A DNA stretch of 64,000 nucleotides from Mycolicibacterium gilvum (lineage in GTDB: Bacteria > Actinomycetota > Actinomycetes > Mycobacteriales > Mycobacteriaceae): NCBI RefSeq assembly GCF_900454025.1, contig NZ_UGQM01000001.1:2418001-2482000 (forward strand). The letters are read 5' to 3'. The notes beneath the pieces were generated by a model. It ran no database searches and was not told where the DNA came from. It worked only from the letters and a program-made list of their open reading frames with translations. Positions 7,912 through 16,794 of this stretch are shown one piece after another. A program made the position numbers and the translations under genes. Every line of letters begins with the position of its first letter. Position 1 is the stretch's first letter.

Positions 7912-8613
7912 TTGGGCGGCTACATTGATCCGGTTCAGCGCGTCGTCGACGACGCCTACAAGCGCACCAAGGGGCCGGTCGCGTTCCTCGACGAGTCGTA
8001 TCAGGCCCCGGCCAACGGCACCCACCGCGGCTCGTTCTACGTTCTGACCGCTGTGCTGGTGGCCGTCAAAGACATGGACACACTGCGGACCGGGCTCGGC
8101 GAGATCGCCGGCAGCGACTACTGGCACACCCGCGACGCCTTGCAGACCGACGACGGGCGGGCCCTGACGCAGGAGATGCTCGACTACCTCGCCGAGGGCG
8201 TCGAACCGTGCGTGGTCGCCCACCGAGTCAACGTCGACGCCGAGGACGCCGACGCCGAAGGGGCGCGCCGGGAGTGCTACCACGCCCTGGCCGTCGAGCT
8301 GGCCGCCGGCCGGCCGGGCGTCTGGGACGCGGTGGACCTGCTCATCCTGGAGGAGCGCAACCAGAGCAACTTCAAGAACAAGGACCAGCTCAACCACAAA
8401 GAACTGATCTCAGCAGGGCGGGTTCCCCGACAGACCCGGCTCGTGCAGATCTCACCGGCATGTGAGCGCTTGTTGTGGCTGCCCGATCTCGTCGCCGCGG
8501 CGTATCGGCGCACCATCACCCACAGCGACCGCAGTCTGTTCGACGTGATCAAGGACCAGACGCACTTCGTCGCGCTGCCCTCACCGCAGACGGCCATCCA
8601 ACCCCAGAAATGA
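7912..8613 (+). CDS. DUF3800-like protein (predicted RNase H-like fold)
   Basis: A 233-residue protein beginning at TTG 7912, six bases after the preceding gene. Early residues read AFLDESYQ, like the YIDESG opening of DUF3800 proteins, and are followed by a beta-rich core (SFYVLTAVLVAV), a WHTRD segment and LLILEERNQ further on, giving acidic residues in the places expected for a metal-dependent nuclease-like fold. DUF3800 genes are common in phage-defence and mobile contexts, but their biochemical role is poorly known. It forms a two-gene unit with the upstream repeat/HTH protein. The assignment rests on short motifs and should be treated as tentative. Confidence 0.55.
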   Translation: MGGYIDPVQRVVDDAYKRTKGPVAFLDESYQAPANGTHRGSFYVLTAVLVAVKDMDTLRTGLGEIAGSDYWHTRDALQTDDGRALTQEMLDYLAEGVEPCVVAHRVNVDAEDADAEGARRECYHALAVELAAGRPGVWDAVDLLILEERNQSNFKNKDQLNHKELISAGRVPRQTRLVQISPACERLLWLPDLVAAAYRRTITHSDRSLFDVIKDQTHFVALPSPQTAIQPQK

Positions 8614-8837
8614 AGCAGCCCCCGGCTGCCGTAGCTACACCGAGGGCCAGACCGACTGTCGAGGCATACGCCCGGAGGGCCGGTTCCTTTGCTCGCAATC
8701 AGGTTAACACCTATTCAGGCCGGAATCATCCCCGATCACAGGGTTACCGGAAGTCCGGCCACCTGCAGCGCCCCGCCCGGTGCGGCAGTGACCTGGCTTC
8801 GATCCGTTCCAGCAGCGCGAACCCGTGCCGCCCCGCA

Positions 8838-9911
8838 TCACCTGCCGCCGACGACCATGGTCTTCCAGAAGTCTTTGCCGGCGCCTCCGGGCAGCTTGAC
8901 CGGAGGCGCGGTGATGATGGTGGCTTCAGTATCCGGCGCGGCGACGCGAAAGCGAACCGCAGCGCCGCTACCGGCGGTGCGGAGGAGGCCCTCGCCTGCT
9001 GTGGAGATGAGCGAGGCCTCGTCGGAGCCAACAACGAGGCGCGAGGCGCTTGCGTCGGTGCGGTGCGCGATCCGTTGGGCGAACGTGTCCGCGCAGTCGT
9101 CGAGGAACCCCGGTTGTTCGGGGAGGAGCCCATCAGGTTCAGGGGCTTCGGCGTCGAAGTACCACAGGTAGATGCCAAGCGCCGCGCCGTCGGTGAGCAC
9201 CTTGCTCATGATTCTGTCGAGGGGGCGGCCGTTGTGGTTGGCCAGTCGCGACCGACCCTCGACGATGATGATCAGATCGTTCATCGGCGTCTGATCGGCG
9301 GGGGCGCGGTTCCGGTACTCCTCGATGGTGGATGCACCTTGTTCCTTGAGAAGGCTTCTGCGACGGCTGATTTGGTCCTTTACATCATTGATGAACGTCA
9401 GCAGACTCCTATCACCGTCTGTGAGGTCGTTAGCGACCGCCACCACCGACGGCGCGCGGTCAACCAGCTGATGCACAAGCTGTGGCCCCACCAGACCCAC
9501 GGTGGCGATCGCGAACTCCACCGGCGCATCGGCGGAGCGGGCGCCGGCGATCGCCGCGCTCAATGTGACGGATTTCCCAGATCCGGGCGCACCCATCACC
9601 AAGGTGTGGCAGGCCAGTTTCAGTGCCACGGTCTGCTCGTCGAGGGTTTGTCCGATCGCGGTGTAGCCCTGGGCGGCGTCGAGATCGGCGAGCTGTTTGG
9701 GCGCGAAACTGGGATCGAAAGCGGGTTGGCGAGGGGCACTGGGGATGTCGGGGATGTCGAGCTTTTCCAGCCGATTCAGGTCGTCGATCGAGACGATCGC
9801 GGCGAAGGGGCGATTCTGGTTCAGCACCACCAGCCGTTCGCCGTTCGAGGCTCGGGCCAGGAGTTGTCCGGAATTTCGATTCAGGTCGGTCGCGGATACG
9901 AGCGAGTGGGC
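8838..9911 (-). pseudogene. Phd/YefM antitoxin-like domain fused to an FtsK/EccC-type ATPase, start lost to IS insertion
   Basis: The frame stays open from the edge of the IS256 element. Its first 50 residues (SATDLNRNSGQLLARA, GERLVVLNQNRPFAAIVS, DDLNRLE) match a Phd/YefM antitoxin almost from the start of the family. After a linker comes a P-loop ATPase with Walker A VMGAPGSGKSVT, a Walker B-like stretch LIIIVEG and a C-terminal EccC/FtsK-like half (RFRVAAPDTEA). No ATG, GTG or TTG lies between the upstream stop, which is inside the IS end, and the antitoxin homology; the first GTG (9830) is inside that domain. The gene therefore lost its start codon and promoter. A shorter ATPase-only product from 9830 remains possible. 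Confidence 0.65.
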
Positions 9912-10811
9912 GTGTCATTCCATCTGTGTAAGTCCGGGGTGGTCCAAGATCGGACCGCCGTTCGGGCGGACAGAAGGAGTGATTTGTGACCAAGGCCATA
10001 GCGTCGTCGGGTTCGGGAAAGTCGGCGGCTCGGCAACTGGCGGAGACGTTTTCGGCTGAGACGCTGGATTCGTTGATCAAGGATGCGGTGAAGTCGGGAA
10101 CCCCGATTGATGGCGCCGATGGTTTGCTCAACGAGTTGACCAAGGCGGTGCTGGAACGGGCGTTGGATTCGGAACTGACCCACCACTTGGGATACGAGGC
10201 CGGTGACCCGGCCGGGCGCGGCAGCGGCAATTCCCGCAACGGCACGACACCGAAGACGGTGTCCACGGTCAACGGCCCGGTGGCCATCGCGGTGCCGCGT
10301 GATCGTAACGGCTCGTTCGAGCCGGCGATCGTGCCCAAAAAGGTCCGCCGGCTGGGCAACCTCAACTCGGTGGTGTTGTCGCTGTACTCGCGCGGCATGA
10401 CCACCCGCGACATCGAAGCACATCTCGAGGAGGTGTACGGCGCGTCGGTGTCGCGAGAGCTGATCTCCAACATCACCGAGGTGGTGGTCGATGAGATCAA
10501 GGCCTGGCAATCGCGCCCGCTCGACGAGGTCTATCCGATCCTCTACATCGACGGGCTGCGGCTGCGCATCAAAGACAACGGGGTCGTCACCACCAAGGTG
10601 GCCTATCTGGCCATCGGCGTGGATCTCGACGGCCGCAAACACGCCCTGGGGGTCTGGATCCAAGACTCCGAGGGGGCGAAGTTCTGGCAGAAAGTCGTGA
10701 TCGATCTGCGCAACCGCGGGGTGCGCGACATCCTGATCGCCTGCTGCGACGGGCTGACCGGGCTGCCCGACGCGATCCGCTCGATCTACCCCGAGACCGT
10801 GGTGCAGACCT

Positions 10812-11054
10812 CATCTATTAACAATGGACGAGCCGGGATGGTCTCGGCGTTCACCTGCACCACCACGGGCAGGACCTGTGCAAACGCGTCACCTTCGAGG
10901 TCCACATGCAGACCCGTCCGCCCGTGGTGGCTGCGGGGCATGGACCGGCCAGCGAGAGCAGCACCACCGGTATCAGCGGTGAGTGCCGAGATGAGGTTCC
11001 GGGCACGCCCCGTCATTGCAGCGTGAACTTTCGGATCGAAGGGATCTGACTGCA
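10812..11054 (+). ncRNA. Candidate IS110 bridge RNA (donor and target guide loops)
   Basis: IS110-group elements encode a bridge RNA in the non-coding left end. Here agatgag at 10989-10995 is perfectly complementary to the left element end with its core (ctcatct, 10810-10816), and cagcggtgagt at 10974-10984 matches the right end (cagcgggagt, 12356-12365) with one extra base. Together they look like the two donor guides. For the target, tgcagacc at 10907-10914 equals the left target flank, next to a stem ggtcc/atgc with gcat/ggacc (10899-10909 and 10938-10946). A second candidate, 10861-10872, complements the right flank with a 2-base bulge. Structure and ends are inferred by eye. Confidence 0.6.
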
Positions 11055-12275
11055 GTGATTCAGGATAGTCCGGACGGTGGGAAACGTTTCTGGTGCGGCA
11101 TCGATTGGGGCGGACGCTCCCATCACCTCTGCGTCCTCGACGACGACGGCCAACAGCTCCTCAGCCGCAAAATCGCGCACACCGTCGACGGTCTGATGGC
11201 CCTGGTCGAGGTGATCGCTTCGTTGGCCGGCTCAGTGCTCATCGCTATCGAACGCGCCGAGGGCTTGCTTGTCGAACATCTCCAACAGCAATGCGAAGCT
11301 GAAATCTATTGCGTATCACCGAAGATCTCGGCTCGGGCCCGTGAACGGTATCGGATGGCGGCAGCAAAATCCGACGAGTTCGACGCCTACGTGCTGGCCG
11401 ACACGTTGCGTCACCAGCATGCCCAGTGGCGGCCGTTAGCCACCCCGTCGCCGGTCCTTGCCGAGCTGACCGCGATCAGTCGCGACCGTCAACGCATCCT
11501 CGACATGCAGGTCGACACCGAAAACCGGCTGCGTTCGATCTTGGAGGCCTACCATCCCGCGCCATTGCACCTGTTCTCCTCACTGGACCGTGACATCACC
11601 CTGGCCTTCATCCAGACCTATCCCACGCCCGCGCAAGCGGGCAGGATCACCGCGACGCGGATGGGTGGATTCACCGGCCGTCACGGCTATAGCGGCCGCC
11701 AGAAGCCCGAAGCGCTCATCGAGCGCATGCAGCCGCACCTTTTGTCCGCTAGCGAAGGCACTGTGGCCGGTAAAGCGGTGGCGGCGAAAGCATTCACCGA
11801 ACAACTCGCCTTGCTCAACACCCACTTACGAGGCCACGACAAGCGTCTACGTGAACTACTCGACGCTCACCCCGACACCCACATCTTCACCAGCTTCCCC
11901 GGTATCGGACCCGTCACCGCCGCAGTGCTGATCTCGGAGATGGGTGAAGAGCGCACCCGGTTTCCCTCGCCGTCGTCGCTGCTGGCCGACACCGGTTTGG
12001 CGCCAGTTACCAAGGCCTCCGGGCGCACACGGCAGGTTCGGTTCCGTTACGCCGCTAACCGCCGCATGCGGCACGCCATTGACTGGTGGATGTTCGTCGC
12101 CACCCGTGAAGATCCGTGGTCGGCCGAGATTTACCAGCAGGCCCGTGCTGCCGGCCATGCCCACCATCGAGCGTTACGCGGTCTCGGTGCTCGTTGGGTG
12201 CGGATCCTGTGGCGCTGCTGGCAAGACCACACCGCTTACGACCCGGCAGTTCATCACCGCCCGACCGCGGCCTAA
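11055..12275 (+). CDS. IS110-family DEDD recombinase
   Basis: This RNA-guided recombinase moves the element by strand exchange at a dinucleotide core. The RuvC-like N-terminal domain shows the acidic set: D in CGIDWGG, E in IAIERAEG, and two D residues in KSDEFDAYVLAD. The C-terminal transposase-20 domain holds FPGIGPVTAAVL and the ADTGLAPVTKASGR region with the expected serine. The 406-residue length is typical. The GTG at 11055 is preceded by gaaggga about 10 bases upstream; the alternative TTG at about 11016 would extend into the putative bridge RNA. The gene is intact and probably functional. Confidence 0.92.
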   Translation: MIQDSPDGGKRFWCGIDWGGRSHHLCVLDDDGQQLLSRKIAHTVDGLMALVEVIASLAGSVLIAIERAEGLLVEHLQQQCEAEIYCVSPKISARARERYRMAAAKSDEFDAYVLADTLRHQHAQWRPLATPSPVLAELTAISRDRQRILDMQVDTENRLRSILEAYHPAPLHLFSSLDRDITLAFIQTYPTPAQAGRITATRMGGFTGRHGYSGRQKPEALIERMQPHLLSASEGTVAGKAVAAKAFTEQLALLNTHLRGHDKRLRELLDAHPDTHIFTSFPGIGPVTAAVLISEMGEERTRFPSPSSLLADTGLAPVTKASGRTRQVRFRYAANRRMRHAIDWWMFVATREDPWSAEIYQQARAAGHAHHRALRGLGARWVRILWRCWQDHTAYDPAVHHRPTAA

Positions 12276-12877
12276 CTGGTTTACAGAAGCGTCCCGCTGC
12301 AGGCAGCAAACAATCGCTGCAGCGCGAACGAACGCGTCCGGAATCAGAAGGTTGACAGCGGGAGTCTGCGTGGTGCACGTGATCCGCAACGCGATGCGGT
12401 TCGTGTCCTACAAAGACCGCAAGAAGGTCGCGACATCGATGCGCGCGATCTACAGCGCGCCGACCGTGGAGGCCGCAGAGCTCGCGCTCAAGGACTTCGA
12501 CACCGCCTACGGCGCCCAGTACCCGGGCGCGATCGACGTGTGGCGCAACGCCTGGCCCGAGTTCGTGCCGTTCCTGGATTATCCGGTCGAGCTGCGCAAG
12601 ATCGTCTACACCACCAACGCGATCGAATCGATCAACTTCCAACTGCGCAAGATCACCAAGAACCGCGGCCATTTCCCCGACAAGGACGCCGCGATGAAGT
12701 TGCTGTACCTCGGGCTGCGCAACATCTCCAGCGAGAGAGGAGGGTTCTCGGGCACCGGAACATACAACTGGACTGTGGCATTGAACACACTCGCCAAGCT
12801 GTTTCCAGGGCGACTTCCGTTGTGTTAGAATACAATTCGTAGTCAAATCACCTCTGACTTACACAAAATTCGTGACA

Positions 12878-13608
12878 GGCTCGCTCACGCGCCACAGCAG
12901 ATCGGCTCCGGTATCGGAAGCGTTACGCCACAACGCGTATGAGAAGAATCCACGATCAGCCAGCACGAGCATTTCCGGTGTCAGTGCATCGAGCACGTGC
13001 TCGACCATCGTGGACTCCGCGTCGCGGTAGGCGCCGATCGTGGCGGCGAAGATCGCATGAGTGCCGCACTCGGCGACCGCCAACAACCGCGCCTGCGGAA
13101 ACGCCGACTTCTCACCCTTGTTCACCCCCGGACGCCCGAAGAACTCCTCATTGACCGGGCTATCCGCCACATCCAGGCACGTCCCGTCGATCGCGACCAC
13201 CCTGCGTCCGGCCACCCACGTCCCCGGCGTATCCGCCGCGCCCAACGGACGAGCGACCCTCGCGAACAACGCAGCCAACGGCTGGGACCCCAATCGCTCC
13301 CGCGCCTGGAAAATGGCCGACTTCCCCGGCAACTGATACTGCTCACGCCACCCGGAAGCCCACGCTAAACCATCCGTGAGCTGGGATAACACATCCTCGT
13401 AGGAGCCATCGGAGTACAGGCCCATGCCGATGGCGAAATACGCCATCACCCGTGCCGGCAGTGCACGATGACGCACCTGAGTACGCCCCGTCGCCTCGAT
13501 CACCTCATCAACCATCGCCGGCGGGAACACCCTCGTCAGGACACCCACAGACACCAGATCCGACAACCGACGATCCGATTCAGGCTTCCGCCAACCCGCG
13601 CGAGGCAT
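12878..13608 (-). pseudogene. IS4-family transposase, C-terminally truncated
   Basis: About 245 residues remain of a protein usually longer than 400. Two of the three DDE catalytic positions are present: D in VVAIDGTCLDVAD and D in LVLADRGFFSY. The family-typical opening PESDRRLSDLVSVGVLTRVFP is also there. Homology ends after LLWRVSE, where the reading frame enters the IS256 terminal repeat and stops within a few codons. The third catalytic glutamate is lost, so the protein is inactive. It marks the border between the mobile island and the conserved core. Confidence 0.88.
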
Positions 13609-13660
13609 ACCAACAAACTACACCCATGTAGTCTTAACTGAACGGTATTGGAGTTAGGGC
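12878..13660 (-). mobile_element. IS4-family element remnant
   Basis: Only the 5' part of the transposase and the upstream end of the element remain, because the IS256 end interrupts the gene at 12878. A short palindrome ctaca/tgtag (around 13618-13631) and the sequence up to about 13660 probably represent the outer end, where conserved chromosomal DNA begins. The exact end is not determined. Confidence 0.6.
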
Positions 13661-13669
13661 GCCGCGGCC

Positions 13670-14356
13670 TCAGTCGATCTGGCGTTGTCCGTCGTCGACG
13701 ACCCGGCCGGCGACCTCGACCCACCCGTACGCGCTCCACGTGGTCTGGAGTACCGAGCCCTTGCCCTGCACGATGGTCAGGTCGCGGCTGAGGTACTCGG
13801 TGATGCGCACGGCCGCTGCGCCGGTGGCCTCGTCCTCGCGGATGCCCATGTGCGGGGCGAACATCCTGGCCCGGATCGTGCCTGCAGCCTGGTCGATCCA
13901 GGTCCACAGATAGTGTTCGGCTTCGTCGGCGTAATCGTCGGGATCGGCGGCGGCCAGTTCGTCGAGGGTCGCGACGTCGTAGATCGAGAAGGTCGGTGCC
14001 CACTCCGCGCGGGCGCTGACGGCGGCGAGTTCACCCGGGTAGGAGATCTGCACGATGCCGGCCGGCACCTGCAACGTCTTGATCGGCGTACCGCGGTCTC
14101 GCAGCCACCACGCCGCGCCGACGGTCGGGTGCCCGGCGAACGGCAGCTCCAGGGTCGGGGTGTGGATGTGCGCGTGCGCGCTGTGGGTTCCCTCGGGCGG
14201 CAAAGTGATGAAAACCGTTTCGCTGTAGCCCAATTCGGTGGCGATGCGCTGCCGGTCACCCGGATCGACGGTGGAGGCGTCCACCACCCCGAGCGGATTG
14301 CCGAATCTGCCGTCCTGGTCAGTGAATACGCGAAGCACTGTCACATCGATGGCCAT
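13670..14356 (-). CDS. PhzF-family isomerase-like protein (Rv2716 type)
   Basis: PhzF proteins are diaminopimelate-epimerase-fold enzymes; the physiological reaction of this mycobacterial branch is unknown. The protein has 228 residues with the PhzF opening [19 protein letters not shown], the conserved glutamate region SETVFI, the [12 protein letters not shown] motif and a C-terminal [12 protein letters not shown] motif. I used the ATG at 14356; the longer upstream extension does not resemble the family. It is the first conserved-core gene next to the island, and in H37Rv as remembered its neighbour is the same hydrolase as here. Confidence 0.88.
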   Translation of the reverse strand: MAIDVTVLRVFTDQDGRFGNPLGVVDASTVDPGDRQRIATELGYSETVFITLPPEGTHSAHAHIHTPTLELPFAGHPTVGAAWWLRDRGTPIKTLQVPAGIVQISYPGELAAVSARAEWAPTFSIYDVATLDELAAADPDDYADEAEHYLWTWIDQAAGTIRARMFAPHMGIREDEATGAAAVRITEYLSRDLTIVQGKGSVLQTTWSAYGWVEVAGRVVDDGQRQID

Positions 14357-14390
14357 GAGCCCGATGCTACGTGCTCCGAGAGCCGTCGGG

Positions 14391-15413
14391 TCAGGTTGCG
14401 CTGCGTTCGTCGGCGCCGATCGCATCGAGGACTGCGACCTGGGTGTCGACGTCCCCGGAGAGCGTGTTCTCGCTGGTGCCCGTGCGGAGCAGAGTGCGCA
14501 GATACTCCTGGTCGTAGACTGCGGGTTCGGTCGAATCGATGAACTTCTCGACGAGCTCGACGAAGCGGTCCGGCTCGTCGTGGAAGGGGAAATGGCCCGC
14601 GCCCTCGAAGATCTCCAGTCGTGAGCCGGGCATCGCGGTGTGGGCCATCTCGGCGTGGCTGACCGGGATCACCGAGTCCTGACTGCCCCAGATGAGTTGC
14701 ACCGGAACCGATTGCGTCAGATAGCAGCGGTCCAGCATCGTGACGACCTGGCCTCGCCAGTCGACCACCGACCGCAGGGTCCGCGCGAACGCCGACGATG
14801 CGGTCGGTTCCGGCAGGTCAGCGAGGATCCGCAGCATGTTCGGGATGTCGCGCCCGATGCGCGTATTGCCGAGCAGCGGTCCGCCGACCCGGCCCAGCAG
14901 CCGCAGGGTGGGCAGTAGAAGCGGGAGCCGCAGAAGTGCCAGTGCCTCGGTACCCATCGGCAACGACGCCGCACGCAGCGCGATGTTGACGTCCTTGGTG
15001 ACACCACCGGCACCGACCAGGATCAAGCGGTCGACGAGCTGCGGGAACTGGTAGGCGAACTGCATGGCGACGCCGCCGCCCAGGGAATGGCCGACCACCG
15101 TGGCGCTGTCGATGTTCAGGACGCTGAGCAGATCGCGCATACCGTTGGCGTAGGCGGCCACCGAGTAGTCGGCGCGCGGCTTGTCGGACTTGCCGTGGCC
15201 GAGCAGATCCGGGGCGATGACGGTGAACCGCTGCGCCAGTTGAGTCTGCACCCCGGCCCAGGTGGTCGAGTTGTCGCCGATGCCGTGGATCAGCAGGATG
15301 GCGGGCCCGGAGCCGGCGATCCGATAGGCGCGCCGGTACCCGTGGATGGTGCAGTACCGCAGGGTCGGGGTCAGTTCCCGAACGGGACGCAGGTTCGGTT
15401 TGCGCTCGGTCAT
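14391..15413 (-). CDS. Alpha/beta hydrolase (Rv2715 type)
   Basis: A 340-residue soluble hydrolase with an oxyanion strand [14 protein letters not shown], the nucleophile elbow VVGHSLGGG (serine), an acid in [11 protein letters not shown] and a C-terminal histidine in [12 protein letters not shown], so the catalytic triad looks complete. The substrate is unknown; sequence of this type often acts on small esters or epoxides. The start is the ATG at 15413 (MTERKPN). It lies between the PhzF-like and PAC2 genes as in the H37Rv order. Confidence 0.88.
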   Translation of the reverse strand: MTERKPNLRPVRELTPTLRYCTIHGYRRAYRIAGSGPAILLIHGIGDNSTTWAGVQTQLAQRFTVIAPDLLGHGKSDKPRADYSVAAYANGMRDLLSVLNIDSATVVGHSLGGGVAMQFAYQFPQLVDRLILVGAGGVTKDVNIALRAASLPMGTEALALLRLPLLLPTLRLLGRVGGPLLGNTRIGRDIPNMLRILADLPEPTASSAFARTLRSVVDWRGQVVTMLDRCYLTQSVPVQLIWGSQDSVIPVSHAEMAHTAMPGSRLEIFEGAGHFPFHDEPDRFVELVEKFIDSTEPAVYDQEYLRTLLRTGTSENTLSGDVDTQVAVLDAIGADERSAT

Positions 15414-15495
15414 CCGGCGCACTCCGGGGCTGCGCACTCGGTAATCACTGGCATCTCGCCCACCTCATCGTCGAACCGGCGTGCGCCGGCAGGAT

Positions 15496-16488
15496 TCAGA
15501 GGCCTTCGCGGGGCTGGTCGTCCCCGTCCTTCCTCTTCTTCTCGCCGGCCTGTTGGGCGAGGAAACGCTCGAATTCGGCACCGAGTTCCTCCCCGCTGGG
15601 CAGATCTTCGTCCCGCGCCAGCAGAGAGCGGTTCTCCTGCGCGGCAACGAACGCATCGTACTGTCGCTCCAGGGCGTCCACCACCTGAGCGACCTCCGCA
15701 CTGGCGGTGACCTGCTCGTTGATCTTGTCGAACACCACCGCCGCGGCTGTGGTCAGCTCCGCGGTCGGGATATCCAGCGAAGCGGTCCGGGCGACTTCCG
15801 CCAGCAACGTCTCGGCGGCGGACGGGTAGTCGGTCTGCGCCAGGTAGTGCGGCACGTGGACGGTGAATCCGACGACCTCGTAGCCGTGCTGGGCCATCCG
15901 GAACTCCAGCAGGTTGGACGCGCTGCCCGGAACCTGAACCTCACCCACCCAGGGCTGGTGCTCGGCGATGAGCTCCTTGTCGTTGGAGTGTGCGGTCAGG
16001 GTCATCGGCCGGGTGTGGGGTACCGCCATCGGGATGGATCCCAACCCGATGACCCGGCGCACCCCGAGTCGTTCAGCGAGCAGCCGGATCGCGGTGACGA
16101 ACCGCTCCCACCGCAGATCCGGTTCCATCCCCGAGAGCAGCAGGAACGGCGTGCCGACGCTGTCGTGGAGCGCGTAGAGATTCAGCTCGGGCTCGTCGTA
16201 GTGGGTGAAATGGTCGGTCTTGAACGTCATCAGCGGCCGGCGGGACCGGTAGTCGAGCAGCTCGTCGATCGCGAAGGACGCCACGAGCTCGGTGTCGAGG
16301 CTGTTCTTCAGGTGCGCAGCGGCCAGTTTGATGGCGTGTCCGGCGTCGGAGAAGCCCTCCAGCGCGTGGATCAGCACCGGACCCCGGCCGTCGGGGGTGG
16401 ACAGCTGCGGGCCGGGGAATTCGAGCTCGTACATGCCCGTCTGCTCCGGCTGATACCGCGAGCCTGAATCGTGTGCGTCGTCTGCCAT
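15496..16488 (-). CDS. PAC2-family protein (Rv2714 type)
   Basis: The 330-residue protein has the PAC2 (proteasome assembly chaperone-like) fold signature: LIHALEGFSDAGHA near the start, a central GLGSIPMAVPHTRP and a VVGFTVHVPHYL segment. The C-terminus is charged and probably coiled (residues about 250-330). The family is conserved in actinobacteria; its exact role is unknown, and a link to the proteasome is by analogy only. The ATG at 16488 has a gaggagac SD directly upstream. It is divergent from the DUF4192 gene across 306 non-coding bases. Confidence 0.85.
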   Translation of the reverse strand: MADDAHDSGSRYQPEQTGMYELEFPGPQLSTPDGRGPVLIHALEGFSDAGHAIKLAAAHLKNSLDTELVASFAIDELLDYRSRRPLMTFKTDHFTHYDEPELNLYALHDSVGTPFLLLSGMEPDLRWERFVTAIRLLAERLGVRRVIGLGSIPMAVPHTRPMTLTAHSNDKELIAEHQPWVGEVQVPGSASNLLEFRMAQHGYEVVGFTVHVPHYLAQTDYPSAAETLLAEVARTASLDIPTAELTTAAAVVFDKINEQVTASAEVAQVVDALERQYDAFVAAQENRSLLARDEDLPSGEELGAEFERFLAQQAGEKKRKDGDDQPREGL

Positions 16489-16794
16489 TGTCGTCTCCTC
16501 GCCTCGACGCGCCCCTGTCTGTCGTGCACGGGGGCGTGAGCGTCCAGTGTCTCTCACGGCGGGATATCCGCCACTGCTGCCTCGGCAGCGTCACCCACTT
16601 GTTCGAACGTGCGGACCACCGTGTGACATTCCGTGGTGGTAACCGCCATTACCCTGCCCGCCGGCCACGAAACGCCGTTCGGCGCCGGCCGCCGGCCCGC
16701 TGCCTCCATCCCCAAACCCGATTTCATCCCCAGCGCGGCGCCACGACGGCCCCGACGGCGGCTCGACGTCGGTGGCGGTTGCGAGGTTTGCCTC
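16489..16794. other. Non-coding interval between PAC2 and DUF4192 genes (306 bp)
   Basis: This interval must hold both divergent promoters. I see a short palindrome ggtaa/ttacc (16638-16642 and 16649-16653) but no convincing consensus boxes. In H37Rv, as remembered, the transhydrogenase gene sthA lies here; I find no remnant of it. Confidence 0.5.

Larger units (their letters stand above)
10812..12367 (+). mobile_element. IS110-family insertion sequence
   Basis: The boundaries come from the reconstructed IS256 gene: ct at 10810-10811 is repeated at 12366-12367, and removing one copy with the intervening 1554 bases restores the frame. IS110 elements lack terminal inverted repeats and exchange at a two-base core; a CT core is also what is known for IS621. 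The left end holds about 240 non-coding bases before the recombinase gene, as in the IS110 subgroup. Confidence 0.88.
9986..12828 (+). pseudogene. IS256-family transposase interrupted by IS110-type insertion
   Basis: The first part (9986-10811) starts at a GTG with an upstream gaagga SD and covers the N-terminal DNA-binding region and the first catalytic aspartate (YIDGLRLRIKD) and second region (IACCDGLTGLPDAI). It breaks off after YPETVVQT. The missing end resumes at 12368 with CVVHVIRNAMRFVSYKDR and includes the catalytic E helix (YTTNAIESINFQLRKI). Removing 10812-12367 restores an unbroken frame of 428 residues with the expected VVQTCVVHVIRN join. The element therefore cannot make its own full transposase, but could be mobilised in trans or repaired by precise excision. 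Confidence 0.92.
9913..12877 (+). mobile_element. IS256-family insertion sequence, split by an IS110-family element
   Basis: The terminal inverted repeats are 9913-9934 and 12856-12877. They share tgtca at the outer end and tgtgtaagtc at the inner end, with about 16 of 22 positions matching. Between them lies one IS256-type transposase interrupted by an IS110-type element. The two flanks are unrelated gene fragments (the antitoxin-ATPase gene on the left, an IS4 transposase on the right), and I see no 8-9 bp target duplication. Confidence 0.85.

Noticed and set aside
8614..8837. Gene in the interval after the DUF3800-like gene
   Set aside because: 224 bases hold only a weak long-loop inverted repeat (8718-8724 and 8754-8760); no frame with coding character.
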